A DNA stretch of 64,000 bases, from NCBI RefSeq assembly GCF_001636425.1, contig NZ_KV440953.1, forward strand, positions 1,810,847 through 1,874,846, written 5' to 3'. The notes under the pieces are model-generated. The model saw only the letters and a list, made by a program, of their open reading frames with translations, was not told the origin of the DNA and did not search any database. Shown here piece by piece: positions 18,261-27,982 of this stretch. The stretch is from Heyndrickxia acidicola. Lineage in GTDB: Bacteria > Bacillota > Bacilli > Bacillales > Bacillaceae_C. Both the position numbers and the translations under genes were made by a program. Numbering within the stretch: position 1 is the first letter of the stretch; each line of letters begins with the position of its first letter.

Positions 18261-19484
18261 TTGATTCGATCTAAATTTAAAACTCTTTTTTTAGCCGTCT
18301 GTGTAACCATGATGGCCCTCTCAATGATCGTTCTGCCTGAAGAATCCTTTGAGGCTTCCATCAGGGGATTAAATATGTGGTGGGAAATCGTTTTCCCTTC
18401 TCTCTTTCCGTTCTTTGTAATTTCAGAGATGCTTATTGGCTTTGGGGTAGTAAAGTTTATTGGAGTAATGCTGGAGCCGCTTATGAGACCCTTATTTCGG
18501 GTTCCGGGAGTTGGAGGTTTTGCCTGGGCGATGGGACTGGCTTCAGGGAATCCAGCCGGGGCGAAGCTTACTTCAAGACTTCGCCAGGAAAAGCAAATTA
18601 CTTTAATTGAAGCAGAAAGGCTTGTTGCCTTTACGAATTCATCCAGTCCTTTGTTTATATTTGGAGCTGTTGCTGTTGGATTTTTTCATAATGCAAATCT
18701 CGGAATTGTCTTGGCTATCTCCCACTATCTTGGCAATGTATTAGTAGGAATAATGATGCGCTTTTATGGCTATTCACCAAAAGAGACCTTTAAGCAAGGG
18801 AGAAAGAAAATTCCAATCATGGCAGCCTTGCGAGCTTTACATAAAACAAGGATCCAGGATAAACGACCGATTGGAAAACTCTTGGGTGATGCAGTAACCT
18901 CCTCCATACAAACACTTTTGATGATTGGCGGATTTATTATCTTGTTTTCGGTTATAAACAAGCTATTATTCGTCTTGAATATTACTTCATTCCTTGCATC
19001 GATTATTGGAAAGGTCTTTGTTATTCTCCATTTACCGTCACTGCTTACTATTCCTTTTATATCAGGCTTATTTGAAATTACATTAGGCTCTAAGCTGGTC
19101 AGCCAGGTTCAGGAGTCAACATTGCTTCAACAATCAATCGTTACCGGCTTTATATTAGCATTTGGTGGTTTTAGCGTCCAAGCACAGGTTGCAAGCATAC
19201 TCGCACAAACTGACATTCGCTTTAAGCCATTCTTCTTTGCCAGGATCATGCATGGAATCTTCGCTTCAATTATAACACTTCTGATATGGAAACCCGTTTA
19301 TATTAACTGGCTGCAGCATGGGCATTTCTCAGCCCCTGCATTTTCCATGGGAAGACATACGAAAAATTGGTGGGAACTTTATACGGCAAGCTCCATACAT
19401 TATGGTCCTCTTATAACCATATGGGCTCTCGCATTCTATGTTTTTATTCTATTAAGACAGCTCCCCTCTCATAGTTCCAAATAA
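18261..19484 (+). CDS. ylbJ: Sporulation integral membrane protein YlbJ
   Basis: 407-residue polytopic membrane protein of the nucleoside-recognition (Gate) family, with about eight to nine hydrophobic segments. B. subtilis YlbJ is sigma-E controlled and needed for spore maturation. The TTG at 18261 with GGGAGG eight bases upstream gives the family length (408 in B. subtilis); the upstream extension to 18201 has no site. It stands alone on the plus strand between ylbK and coaD. Confidence 0.92.
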   Translation: MIRSKFKTLFLAVCVTMMALSMIVLPEESFEASIRGLNMWWEIVFPSLFPFFVISEMLIGFGVVKFIGVMLEPLMRPLFRVPGVGGFAWAMGLASGNPAGAKLTSRLRQEKQITLIEAERLVAFTNSSSPLFIFGAVAVGFFHNANLGIVLAISHYLGNVLVGIMMRFYGYSPKETFKQGRKKIPIMAALRALHKTRIQDKRPIGKLLGDAVTSSIQTLLMIGGFIILFSVINKLLFVLNITSFLASIIGKVFVILHLPSLLTIPFISGLFEITLGSKLVSQVQESTLLQQSIVTGFILAFGGFSVQAQVASILAQTDIRFKPFFFARIMHGIFASIITLLIWKPVYINWLQHGHFSAPAFSMGRHTKNWWELYTASSIHYGPLITIWALAFYVFILLRQLPSHSSK

Positions 19485-19517
19485 AAATGACGATATCGCC
19501 GGGATATCGTCATTTTT
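19483..19517 (+). terminator. Terminator after ylbJ
   Basis: Perfect arms AAAATGACGATATC/GATATCGTCATTTT, loop GCCGG, two bases from the ylbJ stop. Confidence 0.9.
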
Positions 19518-19600
19518 GCTGTGTAACACACTTAACCTGCAGAAGTCCACCTATCATATCCATTGGAATAAAGTAAACACGACTGAAAACAAGTAAAGAA

Positions 19601-20673
<1,073 letters not shown>

Positions 20674-20784
20674 TCGCTTCACCACAATAATTAGATTTTC
20701 CTACTTATCCTACCACACTTTACTCAGGATAGAAAATATTTTCTTAATTTCGCTCTATTTGCTTTCTAAATGTATATTATTAAC

Positions 20785-20955
20785 CCTAATGGCCATACTG
20801 AGGTTAGCAACACCATTTTGGATGTTGTTGCCAACCGCGGAGAAGACTTACGTTTCCCCATAAGTTCTTCCTCCGGTTTCTCCTCTCCCTTTGCCTTCTT
20901 TCCTTTACATAGGGATATAGAAGGACCCTGCAGTTTTTATCTGCAGGGTTTTTTA
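20785..20955 (-). ncRNA. Structured RNA element upstream of rsmD, candidate ylbH leader
   Basis: Three hairpins in a row: arms 802-814/820-836 (GGTTAGCAACACC type, counted within 20,8xx), arms 20838-20850/20861-20875 (CGGAG/CTCCG ends) and the perfect CCCTGCAG/CTGCAGGG at 20925-20954. Rfam lists a conserved 'ylbH leader' upstream of this gene in Bacillus, and position and compact fold fit. Strand is uncertain: the last hairpin is followed by TTTTTTATTTTT on the plus strand, like a terminator, so a plus-strand RNA is also possible. Confidence 0.5.
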
Positions 20956-21148
20956 TTTTTAGTCAACATGCAGGGTTCTTGATTATAGTTCCAATCAACA
21001 GAGCAATAACCACAAAGATTCCACCGTAAACAAATTTCAATATTTAAAGCATTATAAGCTTCTCACATAGTAAGGTTAATGATACATTATATTATAGTCA
21101 TATAGGCACCATCAAATTATGTAAAAATTTTAGAAAAGAGGATCGAGT

Positions 21149-21538
21149 ATGCTTCAACGATTTATTGAATTAGGAGAGGGCTATTCAGACATATATGAAT
21201 TAATTGAATTAGCCAGAAGCAATCAGCATAGGGTGTCATCCTTGCTTGCATTTCACTCTTCTATTAAAGAAAAGTCACAAACATCTTTATGTGTCATTTT
21301 GAAACCTGCAGGCACAGGAGATTTTCAGCCGCTATACATATGCCGTGAAGGCATCCCTAACCCTCATACTATGCCTACGAAACGCTTTGAGATTTTTGAA
21401 AATCTTGGCAGAGAGCTGGGGAAAGCGATTGTAGAATTAGATGTAAAGCCATCTGTCCACTTTGCGGAAAAAGAACTATTTTACCAGTATTTAATTGGAA
21501 TTTTGCGCCTTAATCATTTTATAGCTCCACTGCAATAA
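21149..21538 (+). CDS. Uncharacterised small protein
   Basis: 129 residues, site AGAGGATC before the ATG. No membrane segment or signal peptide; mixed alpha/beta composition. Similar proteins beside ylbG/rsmD in other Bacillus are called DUF7147 or, doubtfully, methylthioribose kinase; this chain is far too short for a real MTR kinase and shows no kinase motif. It has its own hairpin terminator at 21607-21632, so it is a monocistronic gene divergent from rsmD. Confidence 0.75.
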   Translation: MLQRFIELGEGYSDIYELIELARSNQHRVSSLLAFHSSIKEKSQTSLCVILKPAGTGDFQPLYICREGIPNPHTMPTKRFEIFENLGRELGKAIVELDVKPSVHFAEKELFYQYLIGILRLNHFIAPLQ

Positions 21539-21606
21539 GCTTTTAACAATGACTCAGATTAAAAGGGGCACTTTATGAACGATTAACGCCTTCAGAACAT
21601 AATGAA

Positions 21607-21632
21607 AGACCAGGTATATGAATACCCGGTCT
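21607..21632 (+). terminator. Terminator after the uncharacterised gene at 21149
   Basis: Arms AGACC-A-GGTAT/ATACC-C-GGTCT followed by ATTTTCATTTTTT. Confidence 0.75.
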
Positions 21633-21650
21633 ATTTTCATTTTTTATGTA

Positions 21651-21712
21651 AAGGCTCTCTGTTAATCTTACCTGTTGAATTCTGATGCAGGCACTCATTT
21701 TTCCGAGGGCGT
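21651..21712 (+). repeat. Repeat family 1, left-end fragment
   Basis: AAGGCTCTCTGTTAATCTTA then CCTGTTGAATTCTGATGCAG and GCACTC; the right half is missing. Confidence 0.6.
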
Positions 21713-21751
21713 ACTGCCTCAAATAATGGTTGATTTGCTGGATATGTTTAC

Positions 21752-22027
21752 TTAAATCCCTATCTTATAATCATATTCTTTTGCCTTATCAGGTTTAGAA
21801 TTTTCATATTCCGTTTTTAAGAATGGTTTCAAAGATGGCTCAACCCTTTTAACAAAAGACATCGATGAAAATTTTTCCTGTAATGCTTCTATCTCATCTT
21901 GATTGCAGTATAATACGACATATTTCATTTTTTTTGATACATAGTGTACATTCCCAAAACGCCTAAGTGTTTTAGCATGCTTTAAATTGTATAACCAGAC
22001 AATGAGCCCTTGTCTCTCAACAAACAT
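21752..22027 (-). CDS. ylbG: YlbG family protein (DUF2129/UPF0298)
   Basis: 91-residue soluble protein of unknown function. The conserved N-terminus [20 protein letters not shown] and the segment [17 protein letters not shown] identify it. It lies between ricF and rsmD as in B. subtilis. Confidence 0.93.
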   Translation of the reverse strand: MFVERQGLIVWLYNLKHAKTLRRFGNVHYVSKKMKYVVLYCNQDEIEALQEKFSSMSFVKRVEPSLKPFLKTEYENSKPDKAKEYDYKIGI

Positions 22028-22223
22028 ACATTCTTCCCCTTATTTTTGCTTAATGGCTTTTTACCTAGATCATGATTTTTTTATACTACAACACGAATGC
22101 ATTACCCAAGGACAACAATGCAGAAAGAGTATCCTGTACATAAATGATTCTTATCTTATCATATCTCCGCTCTTTTCCACAATAGCAAGATGTTACCAAG
22201 TAAAAAAGAATAGAAATCCATAG
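22028..22223. other. Interval upstream of ylbG, no gene recognised
   Basis: AT-rich, presumably holding the ylbG promoter on the minus strand. A 78-codon plus frame here ends at 22223, next to a family 2 repeat, but lacks a ribosome site and family resemblance. Confidence 0.4.
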
Positions 22224-22385
22224 CAAAAGCGCAAGCATCTTGTTCATCGGCGTAAGGATTTCGTAGTCTTCGACTGAGATAATGGGAAACACAGCGAGGT
22301 CGTTCACGAGCTGATGTTGACATATCATACAGAAAGAGACATAGTAATCCGCGAAGCTATAGGGCGCTGGAGCTGGACAGAGAAT
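22224..22385 (+). repeat. Dispersed repeat family 2, copy 2
   Basis: Starts GCAAAAGCGCAAGCATCTTG, contains CGTAGTCTTCGACTGAGATA and GAGCTGATGTTGACATATC and ends GCGCTGGAGCTGGACAGAG. This is the one long copy without a clear plus-strand gene directly before it. Confidence 0.8.
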
Positions 22386-22420
22386 ATAATGGGTTGAATA
22401 ATTGACTTATACTTATCCTC

Positions 22421-22446
22421 AAAAAAAGGAATACACATGTATTCCT
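22421..22446 (-). terminator. Terminator after ricF
   Basis: GGAATAC/GTATTCC with loop ACAT, followed on the minus strand by T7, four bases from the ricF stop. Confidence 0.85.
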
Positions 22447-22449
22447 CCT

Positions 22450-22896
22450 TTATGCTGAACAGCTGCAGCCCCCACCAGAACCGCAGCCCCCGCTGCAGCT
22501 GGAGCCTGTTTCAAAGAAAGGATTCCCTGAAGGAACCTTGATTTGTTCCGAAACAGCTTGGCCCACAATTCTGCTAATCTCATCAAGCATGGATTGCAAG
22601 GCTGTTTCCGCCCTTCGAAAACCTGCCACATTTTCGTCAAGATCCATTTCTCTCTTAGCTTCCCTCACTTCTTTATTAATGAGCGAATAATCAGGATGAT
22701 ATCTGCCAAATCTTTGAACATCCTCATACTGTTCTTTTAATTTAACAAATTTACTAATCCTTATTTGGGACTGTGTATTATTCTTTAATTTATAATAAAA
22801 TCTGCGATACTCTTCTGCTTCTTCAGATTGTAAAACCATATTAGCCAGCTCTTTTGTTTCATCCAGAATTTCCAGCCTTTCAATAGTTGCAAGCAC
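22450..22896 (-). CDS. ricF: RicAFT complex subunit RicF (YlbF)
   Basis: 148-residue helical protein of the YlbF/YmcA family. With RicA (YmcA) and RicT (YaaT) it forms the Ric complex, which binds Fe-S clusters, assists RNase Y in mRNA processing and is needed for competence, sporulation and biofilm development. The C-terminal tail CSGGCGSGGGCSCSA supplies the cysteines expected for cluster binding. The GTG at 22896 follows GGAGG by eight bases; upstream codons to 22911 lie inside that site. Confidence 0.93.
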   Translation of the reverse strand: MLATIERLEILDETKELANMVLQSEEAEEYRRFYYKLKNNTQSQIRISKFVKLKEQYEDVQRFGRYHPDYSLINKEVREAKREMDLDENVAGFRRAETALQSMLDEISRIVGQAVSEQIKVPSGNPFFETGSSCSGGCGSGGGCSCSA

Positions 22897-23005
22897 AGTG
22901 CTCACCTCCAACCATATTTTATCACGTTTTAGATTTGATAGCGAATATTCTCCTCTTAATCATAAGGGATTTATACTAATTTAATCTTTCGCTTCTCCCT
23001 CATTT

Positions 23006-23395
23006 TTAGGATATGGTTACATAAAAGTTCCGGCTGATCCCGAAACTTTTATTTTTTTGGTTATATATTTCAACCTTAACCAGGTGAGACCCTCTTGGAA
23101 CATCTTTCATAATAAAAGCTGCCGTGTGATATTCCGCTTTTCTAAATCCATCAATAAAAACAACAATCTTGCCTCTTCTTGCCCCTTTTGTTGCACCAGT
23201 AAACGAAACACCAGGTACCATGCATTCTACAAAAACATCGTTTTCCTGGACAATATGGCGGATGATTGTTTGTTCCTTTGCTGTTTTAAGCGAAACATTA
23301 TGGGATGCGTCTGCATGAAAAATTCCGGGAAAGCTGCTTAGAATACCACCGCTTACAAGAACAGCACTTAAAGTATATATAATCCACTTTTTCAA
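23006..23395 (-). CDS. Uncharacterised exported protein
   Basis: 129 residues. The TTG at 23395 (after AAGGAG, eight bases) gives a clean signal peptide, KKWIIYTLSAVLVSGG then a likely cleavage after ADA at about residue 30. The mature part is beta-rich with no cysteine pair and no catalytic motif I recognise; it could be a small Ig-like domain. It lies between ricF and ylbE, a place without a counterpart in B. subtilis as far as I recall. Confidence 0.7.
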   Translation of the reverse strand: MKKWIIYTLSAVLVSGGILSSFPGIFHADASHNVSLKTAKEQTIIRHIVQENDVFVECMVPGVSFTGATKGARRGKIVVFIDGFRKAEYHTAAFIMKDVPRGSHLVKVEIYNQKNKSFGISRNFYVTIS

Positions 23396-23450
23396 ATTTA
23401 TCACTCCTTAGTACTATATAAATTGCAATTAGTTTTTACTTATAACATGG

Positions 23451-23566
23451 CTGTTAATTTCCGCTGCAGGCACTCGCTTTCCGTGGAACAGACAGGGATT
23501 GCTCTTGTAGCGCCTGCCTTTGCCTGCTTGTCCCGCAGAAGCCTCGTACCTTCCGCTCCAATCATC
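23451..23566 (+). repeat. Dispersed repeat family 1, copy 3
   Basis: CTGTTAATTTCCGCTGCAGG and CACTCGCTTTCCGTGG on the left, then CCCGCAGAAGCCTCGTACC and CCGCTCCAATCATC on the right; an almost complete element. Confidence 0.75.
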
Positions 23567-23631
23567 AGAGTAAAAACTTAAATTCAACATATATAGCTTT
23601 TGCAAATTTAGTAAATTTACTCAAAAAAAGA

Positions 23632-23650
23632 ACACATTTTTCAAATGTGT
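23632..23650 (-). terminator. Hairpin terminator downstream of ylbE
   Basis: ACACATTT/AAATGTGT followed on the minus strand by TCTTTTTTTG. It lies 260 bases past the ylbE stop, beyond a family 3 repeat. Confidence 0.65.
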
Positions 23651-23810
23651 CTTCATCATGAAAAATAGATTATTAACTTTTCGTTGTTAAATTCATCAAA
23701 ATGGTAGTAAAGAATTATTTGTGTTGAGGCTTCAAAATGACACAGGAAATGAGGTTACGAAATTCTAAGAAATACGGTTCTACCAATAATCCATGAGACC
23801 TTTAAAAATT

Positions 23811-23916
23811 AGCTCTGTTAAAGGACGCTGTTGTTTAATAGCTCATTCGTGTGAAAAGGCGGTTTCACTCGCTAAAAAAACGAACAGTTATCAATATAGG
23901 AATTTAACAGAGCCTA
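23811..23916 (+). repeat. Dispersed repeat family 3, copy 3
   Basis: AGCTCTGTTAAAGGACGCTG at the left and AATTTAACAGAGCC at the right, interior with AGCTCATTCGTGTGAAAAG. The right end runs into the ylbE stop codon (TAG on the minus strand). Confidence 0.75.
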
Positions 23917-24153
23917 AAAATTAATATTTTGAAGCATGCTCATCATCATGGAGGCCATCTGGAGATTATTATAAAATTTATCTACTCTGTGAGGAATGGT
24001 CCTCTCATAGTAATTTAAAGATGCAATTTCGAATTGTTCCAGGTCTTCCGGATGCCGGCTAAGCCTTCTATACCAGGCAGGCTGTTCCCGGATAAATTGT
24101 TTTAATTCATTTTTGGAATAGATATATTCCAGAACTTCAGCTCTCAGGATCAT
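23914..24153 (-). CDS. ylbE: YlbE-like protein
   Basis: 79 residues, function unknown. The conserved core KQFIREQPAWYRRLSRHPEDL and the Met-rich tail LQMASMMMSML identify it. The ATG at 24153 lies only one base after GGAGG; homologues begin at the residues encoded from 24147 (CTG), which has better spacing, so a CTG start is possible. Cotranscribed with ylbD, twelve bases upstream. Confidence 0.9.
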   Translation of the reverse strand: MILRAEVLEYIYSKNELKQFIREQPAWYRRLSRHPEDLEQFEIASLNYYERTIPHRVDKFYNNLQMASMMMSMLQNINF

Positions 24154-24165
24154 TCCTCCTCTCTT

Positions 24166-24576
24166 TTAATCTTTTCGGAATGAAAATGGATTTTTTACTT
24201 CAGGTGCTGAAGAAGCCCCTCCTTTCGATTGCGCCCCTTGAAATTGCGAAATCACTCCCTGTATTGCTCCGATTGCCTCACTTAAGCTATTCACATGATG
24301 CTGAACCTGATTTGCATCGAGCCTTTGGATAAGAGATCCTATTTGCGACATCCATTTTCCACTTGTACTATTATTTGTATCTTCTTTCGTTTCTACTGAA
24401 GTCGACTCATCCTTGTATGCATCCCACCGAGGATCTTCTTCACCCAATAAGTACCAGTCTTCATACAATTCCTGTAATGTATGATCTCCACGCCGTACAT
24501 CCTCCAATAGCCTGGGACGTGCCTTAGCAAAGGCTTTAAATTCTTCAATGGACGGGTGGAGCTTTTTATTTGCCAT
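24166..24576 (-). CDS. ylbD: Spore coat protein YlbD
   Basis: 136-residue hydrophilic protein of the YlbD family, a coat component made in the mother cell. The N-terminal signature IEEFKAFAKARPRLLEDVR is present; the C-terminus is Gln/Ser-rich. ATG at 24576 with AGAGGTGA upstream. Operon with ylbE. Confidence 0.9.
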   Translation of the reverse strand: MANKKLHPSIEEFKAFAKARPRLLEDVRRGDHTLQELYEDWYLLGEEDPRWDAYKDESTSVETKEDTNNSTSGKWMSQIGSLIQRLDANQVQHHVNSLSEAIGAIQGVISQFQGAQSKGGASSAPEVKNPFSFRKD

Positions 24577-24707
24577 GATACTCACCTCTTAATCTTGCCT
24601 TTTGCCTATAATAAAATATGAAGTTCTCATGAAATGGTGAAAAGTTTTCAGCAAACTCCTTATCTGGTACGATAAAGGAAGTGACATAGAAGAGTGAGGG
24701 GAATTAT

Positions 24708-25208
24708 ATGAAGGAAACCATCCGGGAATTATTTAACCAAAGCCTTGAAAACGCAGATACAGAGGATGTAAAGGTACTCGAGCAGCTGCTTAAAGGATTT
24801 TTAAACAGCAAAAAGAATTCTGAAAGACCATTGATCAGCCATCTCCTTAATATGGAGAAAACAGTTGATGCTGAAACCAGTTATATTACAACTCCTATAA
24901 ACTCTATAACAGATAATTCTTTTCGAATTGTTCACGGCGGAATAACAGCAACTGTAATGGATACAGCAATGGGGATTCTTGCAAATCAACTTCTTCCTGA
25001 GGGGTATAGTGCGGTCACTTCGAATATGAACATCCATTACATTGCTCCAGGTATTGGAGAAAAAGTAAAGGCATCTGCAAAATTAATTCATAAAGGCTCA
25101 AATACCCTTGTAATGGAAGGATCCGTCTTTAGGGATGACGGAAAACAAATTGCCCATGGAACAGGCACATTTTTTATTGTCCCTCCGAATGACGGACGGA
25201 AAATTTAG
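24708..25208 (+). CDS. PaaI-type hotdog-fold thioesterase
   Basis: 166 residues. A helical N-terminal extension (about 1-40) precedes a hotdog domain with the motif HGGITATVMDTAMG (Asp as likely catalytic residue) and a typical last strand DGKQIAHGTGTFF. Such proteins hydrolyse acyl- or aryl-CoA esters; the substrate is unknown. It stands divergent from ylbD at a place where B. subtilis has no such gene to my knowledge. Confidence 0.85.
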   Translation: MKETIRELFNQSLENADTEDVKVLEQLLKGFLNSKKNSERPLISHLLNMEKTVDAETSYITTPINSITDNSFRIVHGGITATVMDTAMGILANQLLPEGYSAVTSNMNIHYIAPGIGEKVKASAKLIHKGSNTLVMEGSVFRDDGKQIAHGTGTFFIVPPNDGRKI

Positions 25209-25323
25209 TCTAAAACTTTGCTACAATGACACTTTATCAGGATACTGACTCCTTCTCTAGCGACAGCCATTCATGCAATAAAAGCCATAATGCAAACTGT
25301 GTTTGTAATTGATAAAAGCCCAA

Positions 25324-25450
25324 ACCCATGCTCATCGGCTGCCCGATAGGCATTGGAGCTGGAGATAGACCACATTGGTTAAATGATTTATTTAATAAAG
25401 GCTGTTTTCGCATAGATTGTTGCTTTACATACAAAGGATCATGCCTTAAT
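25324..25450 (-). repeat. Compound repeat: family 2 right fragment plus family 4
   Basis: 25324-25378 has CTCATCGGCTGCCCGATAGG and GGAGCTGGAGATAGACC, remains of family 2; 25388-25450 has GCTGTTTTCGCATAGATTG and TTGCTTTACATACAAAGG, family 4. Both lie downstream of the thioesterase gene. Confidence 0.6.
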
Positions 25451-25470
25451 AAAAAACTTATCCTTTTAAA

Positions 25471-25500
25471 AAGAAGCAGCCTTCCAAATGGCTGCTTCTT
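25471..25500. terminator. Bidirectional terminator between the thioesterase gene and ylbC
   Basis: AAGAAGCAGCC/GGCTGCTTCTT with A-rich and T-rich flanks; serves the convergent genes. Confidence 0.85.
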
Positions 25501-25530
25501 CTCATTAACACAATTAGTTGCTGAATGATC

Positions 25531-26616
25531 TTAATTATTTTCAATAAAGTCCTGAGTAAAATAGTTTCTGTAAACACCAACCCCAAGATAATTATACTTG
25601 CTTTCCAATAATGCGGCTCTATGTTCTTCAGAATTTAACCAGCCTTCCATCGCTGCCGGACCATCCACATATTTTGCTGCAATATTTTCTCCTGCTACTT
25701 GATAGAAAACATCTGCTGTTTTTAATCTTTCTGAGAGATTACCGTACTTAGGTGAATCGTGTGAAAAGTACTTATTCAAATCCATATCCTCACTATGTAG
25801 ATAAGCAATTTGGGAAAGTGTATCGTCCCATTTAAGAAGTTCAAGATTAAAGCGTCTACGAATAATGTTCGATAAATCAAATATTTGCATTTCGCTTCCC
25901 TTTTCAATTTCCTTCCATTCTAAAGCAGTTGGTGTTTTAGGAACAACTAATGGACCCACATATTTCATTTCGTAGGGTCTTTGTTTAATTAAGGTCTTTT
26001 TATCCATAAAGCGAATACTTGAAAGCTTCTCAGTAAATTTGTCTAACGAAAGTTCAGCATAGATATCACCTAATTGAACCAGGGGATGAATATTCAAATC
26101 CTCTTCGGACAATTCAAATTGGTAGGTCCCGCCATTATATTTTACTGTAATTTCTGTATTTAAGAGTATAGATGCAAAGATATCTTCAATCTTCTCACCG
26201 ATACTAAATGGGTACACAGATACTTTCTGACCAATTGCAAATATGGTAACAACCCTGCCATCCTCGACTCCTGCCTGGAAATATGTTTTATTATCCTTTT
26301 TATAGATCCACCAATCATAATCATAGGCAGATGGATCAATTCTTGCGGGCTTTCCATAATCTTTTATCAATTGAGATGTTTTTTTGCCAATTAAAGTAGA
26401 AATGCCCTTAACCGGGCGATGGGACTGATTCTGCTTACCTGTATTCTGAGTGTGGATAGAGTGATTTAATGTATGATTAATTGATTTATCTTCATTTAAA
26501 TTAACATCGGGTTCTTCTGGTTTAAAGAAGAAGTATAAACTGGAGATAAATGCAACAATGAGTGCAACCAGTATTTTAAAAAGAATCTTCAGTACCACCA
26601 CTCCTCTTACATTCAA
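25531..26616 (-). CDS. ylbC: CAP domain-containing protein YlbC
   Basis: About 350 residues with one N-terminal membrane anchor (KILFKILVALIVAFISSLYF), a beta-rich CAP-associated middle domain (about 75-220) and a C-terminal CAP (SCP/PR1) domain from about 235, with HSEDMDLNKYFSHDSP and GENIAA. Probably an extracytoplasmic protein of sporulating cells, as in B. subtilis. The start is unclear: the frame opens with a TTG at 26616, but the ribosome site AGAGGAG at about 26602-26607 points to GTG 26598 or even CTG 26592. Confidence 0.85.
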   Translation of the reverse strand: MNVRGVVVLKILFKILVALIVAFISSLYFFFKPEEPDVNLNEDKSINHTLNHSIHTQNTGKQNQSHRPVKGISTLIGKKTSQLIKDYGKPARIDPSAYDYDWWIYKKDNKTYFQAGVEDGRVVTIFAIGQKVSVYPFSIGEKIEDIFASILLNTEITVKYNGGTYQFELSEEDLNIHPLVQLGDIYAELSLDKFTEKLSSIRFMDKKTLIKQRPYEMKYVGPLVVPKTPTALEWKEIEKGSEMQIFDLSNIIRRRFNLELLKWDDTLSQIAYLHSEDMDLNKYFSHDSPKYGNLSERLKTADVFYQVAGENIAAKYVDGPAAMEGWLNSEEHRAALLESKYNYLGVGVYRNYFTQDFIENN

Positions 26617-27433
26617 GCTTTTACTAAATAATATTATAGCATTTAATTGTTAGGTATAAAAAAAGAAATTACTCCTTTTGCAGTTGTATATATGAAGGAT
26701 AAATGCTTTTTTATCATCTTTTAGCACAAAAAACAGCAAGATAACAGCTTCTTATTTATTTCCTACTTTATCCTAATATAATCAAAAATCATGTATTCTT
26801 TCAAAATCTATGATTTAGTATGATAACGAATAATTCTCTTTTCCTATTTTAAGCCTGATTTTTTTGAAGGGTAGTCAAAAAGATTTAGTGGTCATTATGT
26901 TGATGGCAAACACTCAATTTCCATGTTGAACTTTTAATAAAAGGCTCTGTTAATCTTGTCTGTTGATCTCTGTTGCAGTCACTCGTTTCTCGCAGGCGGC
27001 AGGGTACACGCTTTTTTAAACTGGAGTCTCGTATATCAGCTCCAATTAAAATAGTTTTAAAATCAACGTTTTTCTTTAACAAAGACCACCATGGTAATCA
27101 AATCCGCAGCATAGCGCATGAAAATGTTTTCTTTCGCCTATACCTCCATGGTAATGATTACTACCAGAGTCTGTTTGACATGATTTTTCAAACTCGTAGC
27201 AGAATTATTTTCAGGCTAGCCTAATAAAAAGTTGTTTTCTTCATTTTTCAGCCGATTAAAAAAACACTTATTTCCATTTTTCTACTTCTAAATCCCTCTT
27301 TTGAGCATTCAGTCCATATGAAATAAATGCTTGCATTTTTGTCCTCATTGCACCATTAGAGAATTTAGATTATTATTAAAGGTGTGATAATTCAATAAAT
27401 ACTTGGCGATGGGTGTCTTAGGAGGGACGAATC
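26617..27433. other. Interval between ylbC and ylbA without a gene
   Basis: About 0.8 kb. In B. subtilis ylbB (CBS-domain protein) lies here; I find no trace of it. The interval contains one full family 1 repeat (26942-27086) and AT-rich sequence with no convincing frame. Confidence 0.5.
26942..27086 (+). repeat. Dispersed repeat family 1, full copy
   Basis: Left end AGGCTCTGTTAATCTTG and CTGTTGATCTC, right end AAAATCAACG and TTCTTTAACAAAGACC; this is one of the two copies that show both inverted termini, as does 36407-36517. Confidence 0.75.
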
Positions 27434-27793
27434 ATGCAATTCGATGATACACAATTGGAACGTTTTAAAGCCGACTTATCAAGATTGGACGATTGTCTGC
27501 AAAAACACGGAATGGTCAGGGCAGGTCAATGGGATTATGAACGGGTATCCTACGATAGAAAATTTCAAGTTACTGAGGGAACCTATTATTTACGTATCCA
27601 GGGCTATGCGATTGAAGGGGATATAGACTCTTCTGATGCGCTCGTTCAATTGCTGCCTCCTATTTTAGGCAAGTATTATTATCCTCATGGTGTTGAATAT
27701 GGTGATGATGAGTATTATCCGGGCCAACTCGTAAAGCAGTGTGAAAAACTCCTTTTAAACATAAAAAATGAAATTGAAGGGTTTGCAGAATAA
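27434..27793 (+). CDS. ylbA: YugN-like family protein YlbA
   Basis: 119 residues, acidic, soluble. The pattern GQWDYERVSYDRKF followed by YYLRIQGYAIEG and a C-terminal helix resembles the YugN-like family, and the position next to the cta genes fits B. subtilis ylbA. Function unknown. Start ATG with GGAGG upstream. A family 2 repeat begins ten bases after the stop. Confidence 0.75.
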   Translation: MQFDDTQLERFKADLSRLDDCLQKHGMVRAGQWDYERVSYDRKFQVTEGTYYLRIQGYAIEGDIDSSDALVQLLPPILGKYYYPHGVEYGDDEYYPGQLVKQCEKLLLNIKNEIEGFAE

Positions 27794-27802
27794 CTCTGCC
27801 AT

Positions 27803-27939
27803 TCAGCGCAAACGCCTTGCTCATCGGCTTAGTGATTTCTTAGTTTTCGACTGAGACAAAGGAATCTCGATCTTGACTTATCGAAGGGAGGAGACGTAGA
27901 AATTCGTGAGCTGATAGAGGTGAAGCTAGACAGAGACTG
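27803..27939 (+). repeat. Dispersed repeat family 2, copy 3 (after ylbA)
   Basis: CAGCGCAAACGCCTTGCTC at the left, AGTTTTCGACTGAGACAAAGG inside in slightly altered form, and GTGAAGCTAGACAGAGACT at the right. The central CACAGCGAGG segment is shortened. Confidence 0.8.
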
Positions 27940-27944
27940 CCTTT

Positions 27945-27982
27945 AAAAAAGCAGCGTAGAAAAAAATTCTACGCTGCTTTTT
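27945..27982. terminator. Bidirectional terminator between ylbA and ctaM
   Basis: AAAGCAGCGTAGA/TCTACGCTGCTTT with A and T runs; it touches the ctaM stop codon. Confidence 0.9.

Noticed and set aside
20770-20982. 70-codon plus frame in the rsmD upstream region
   Set aside because: It coincides with the three-hairpin RNA element and a terminator; no ribosome site.
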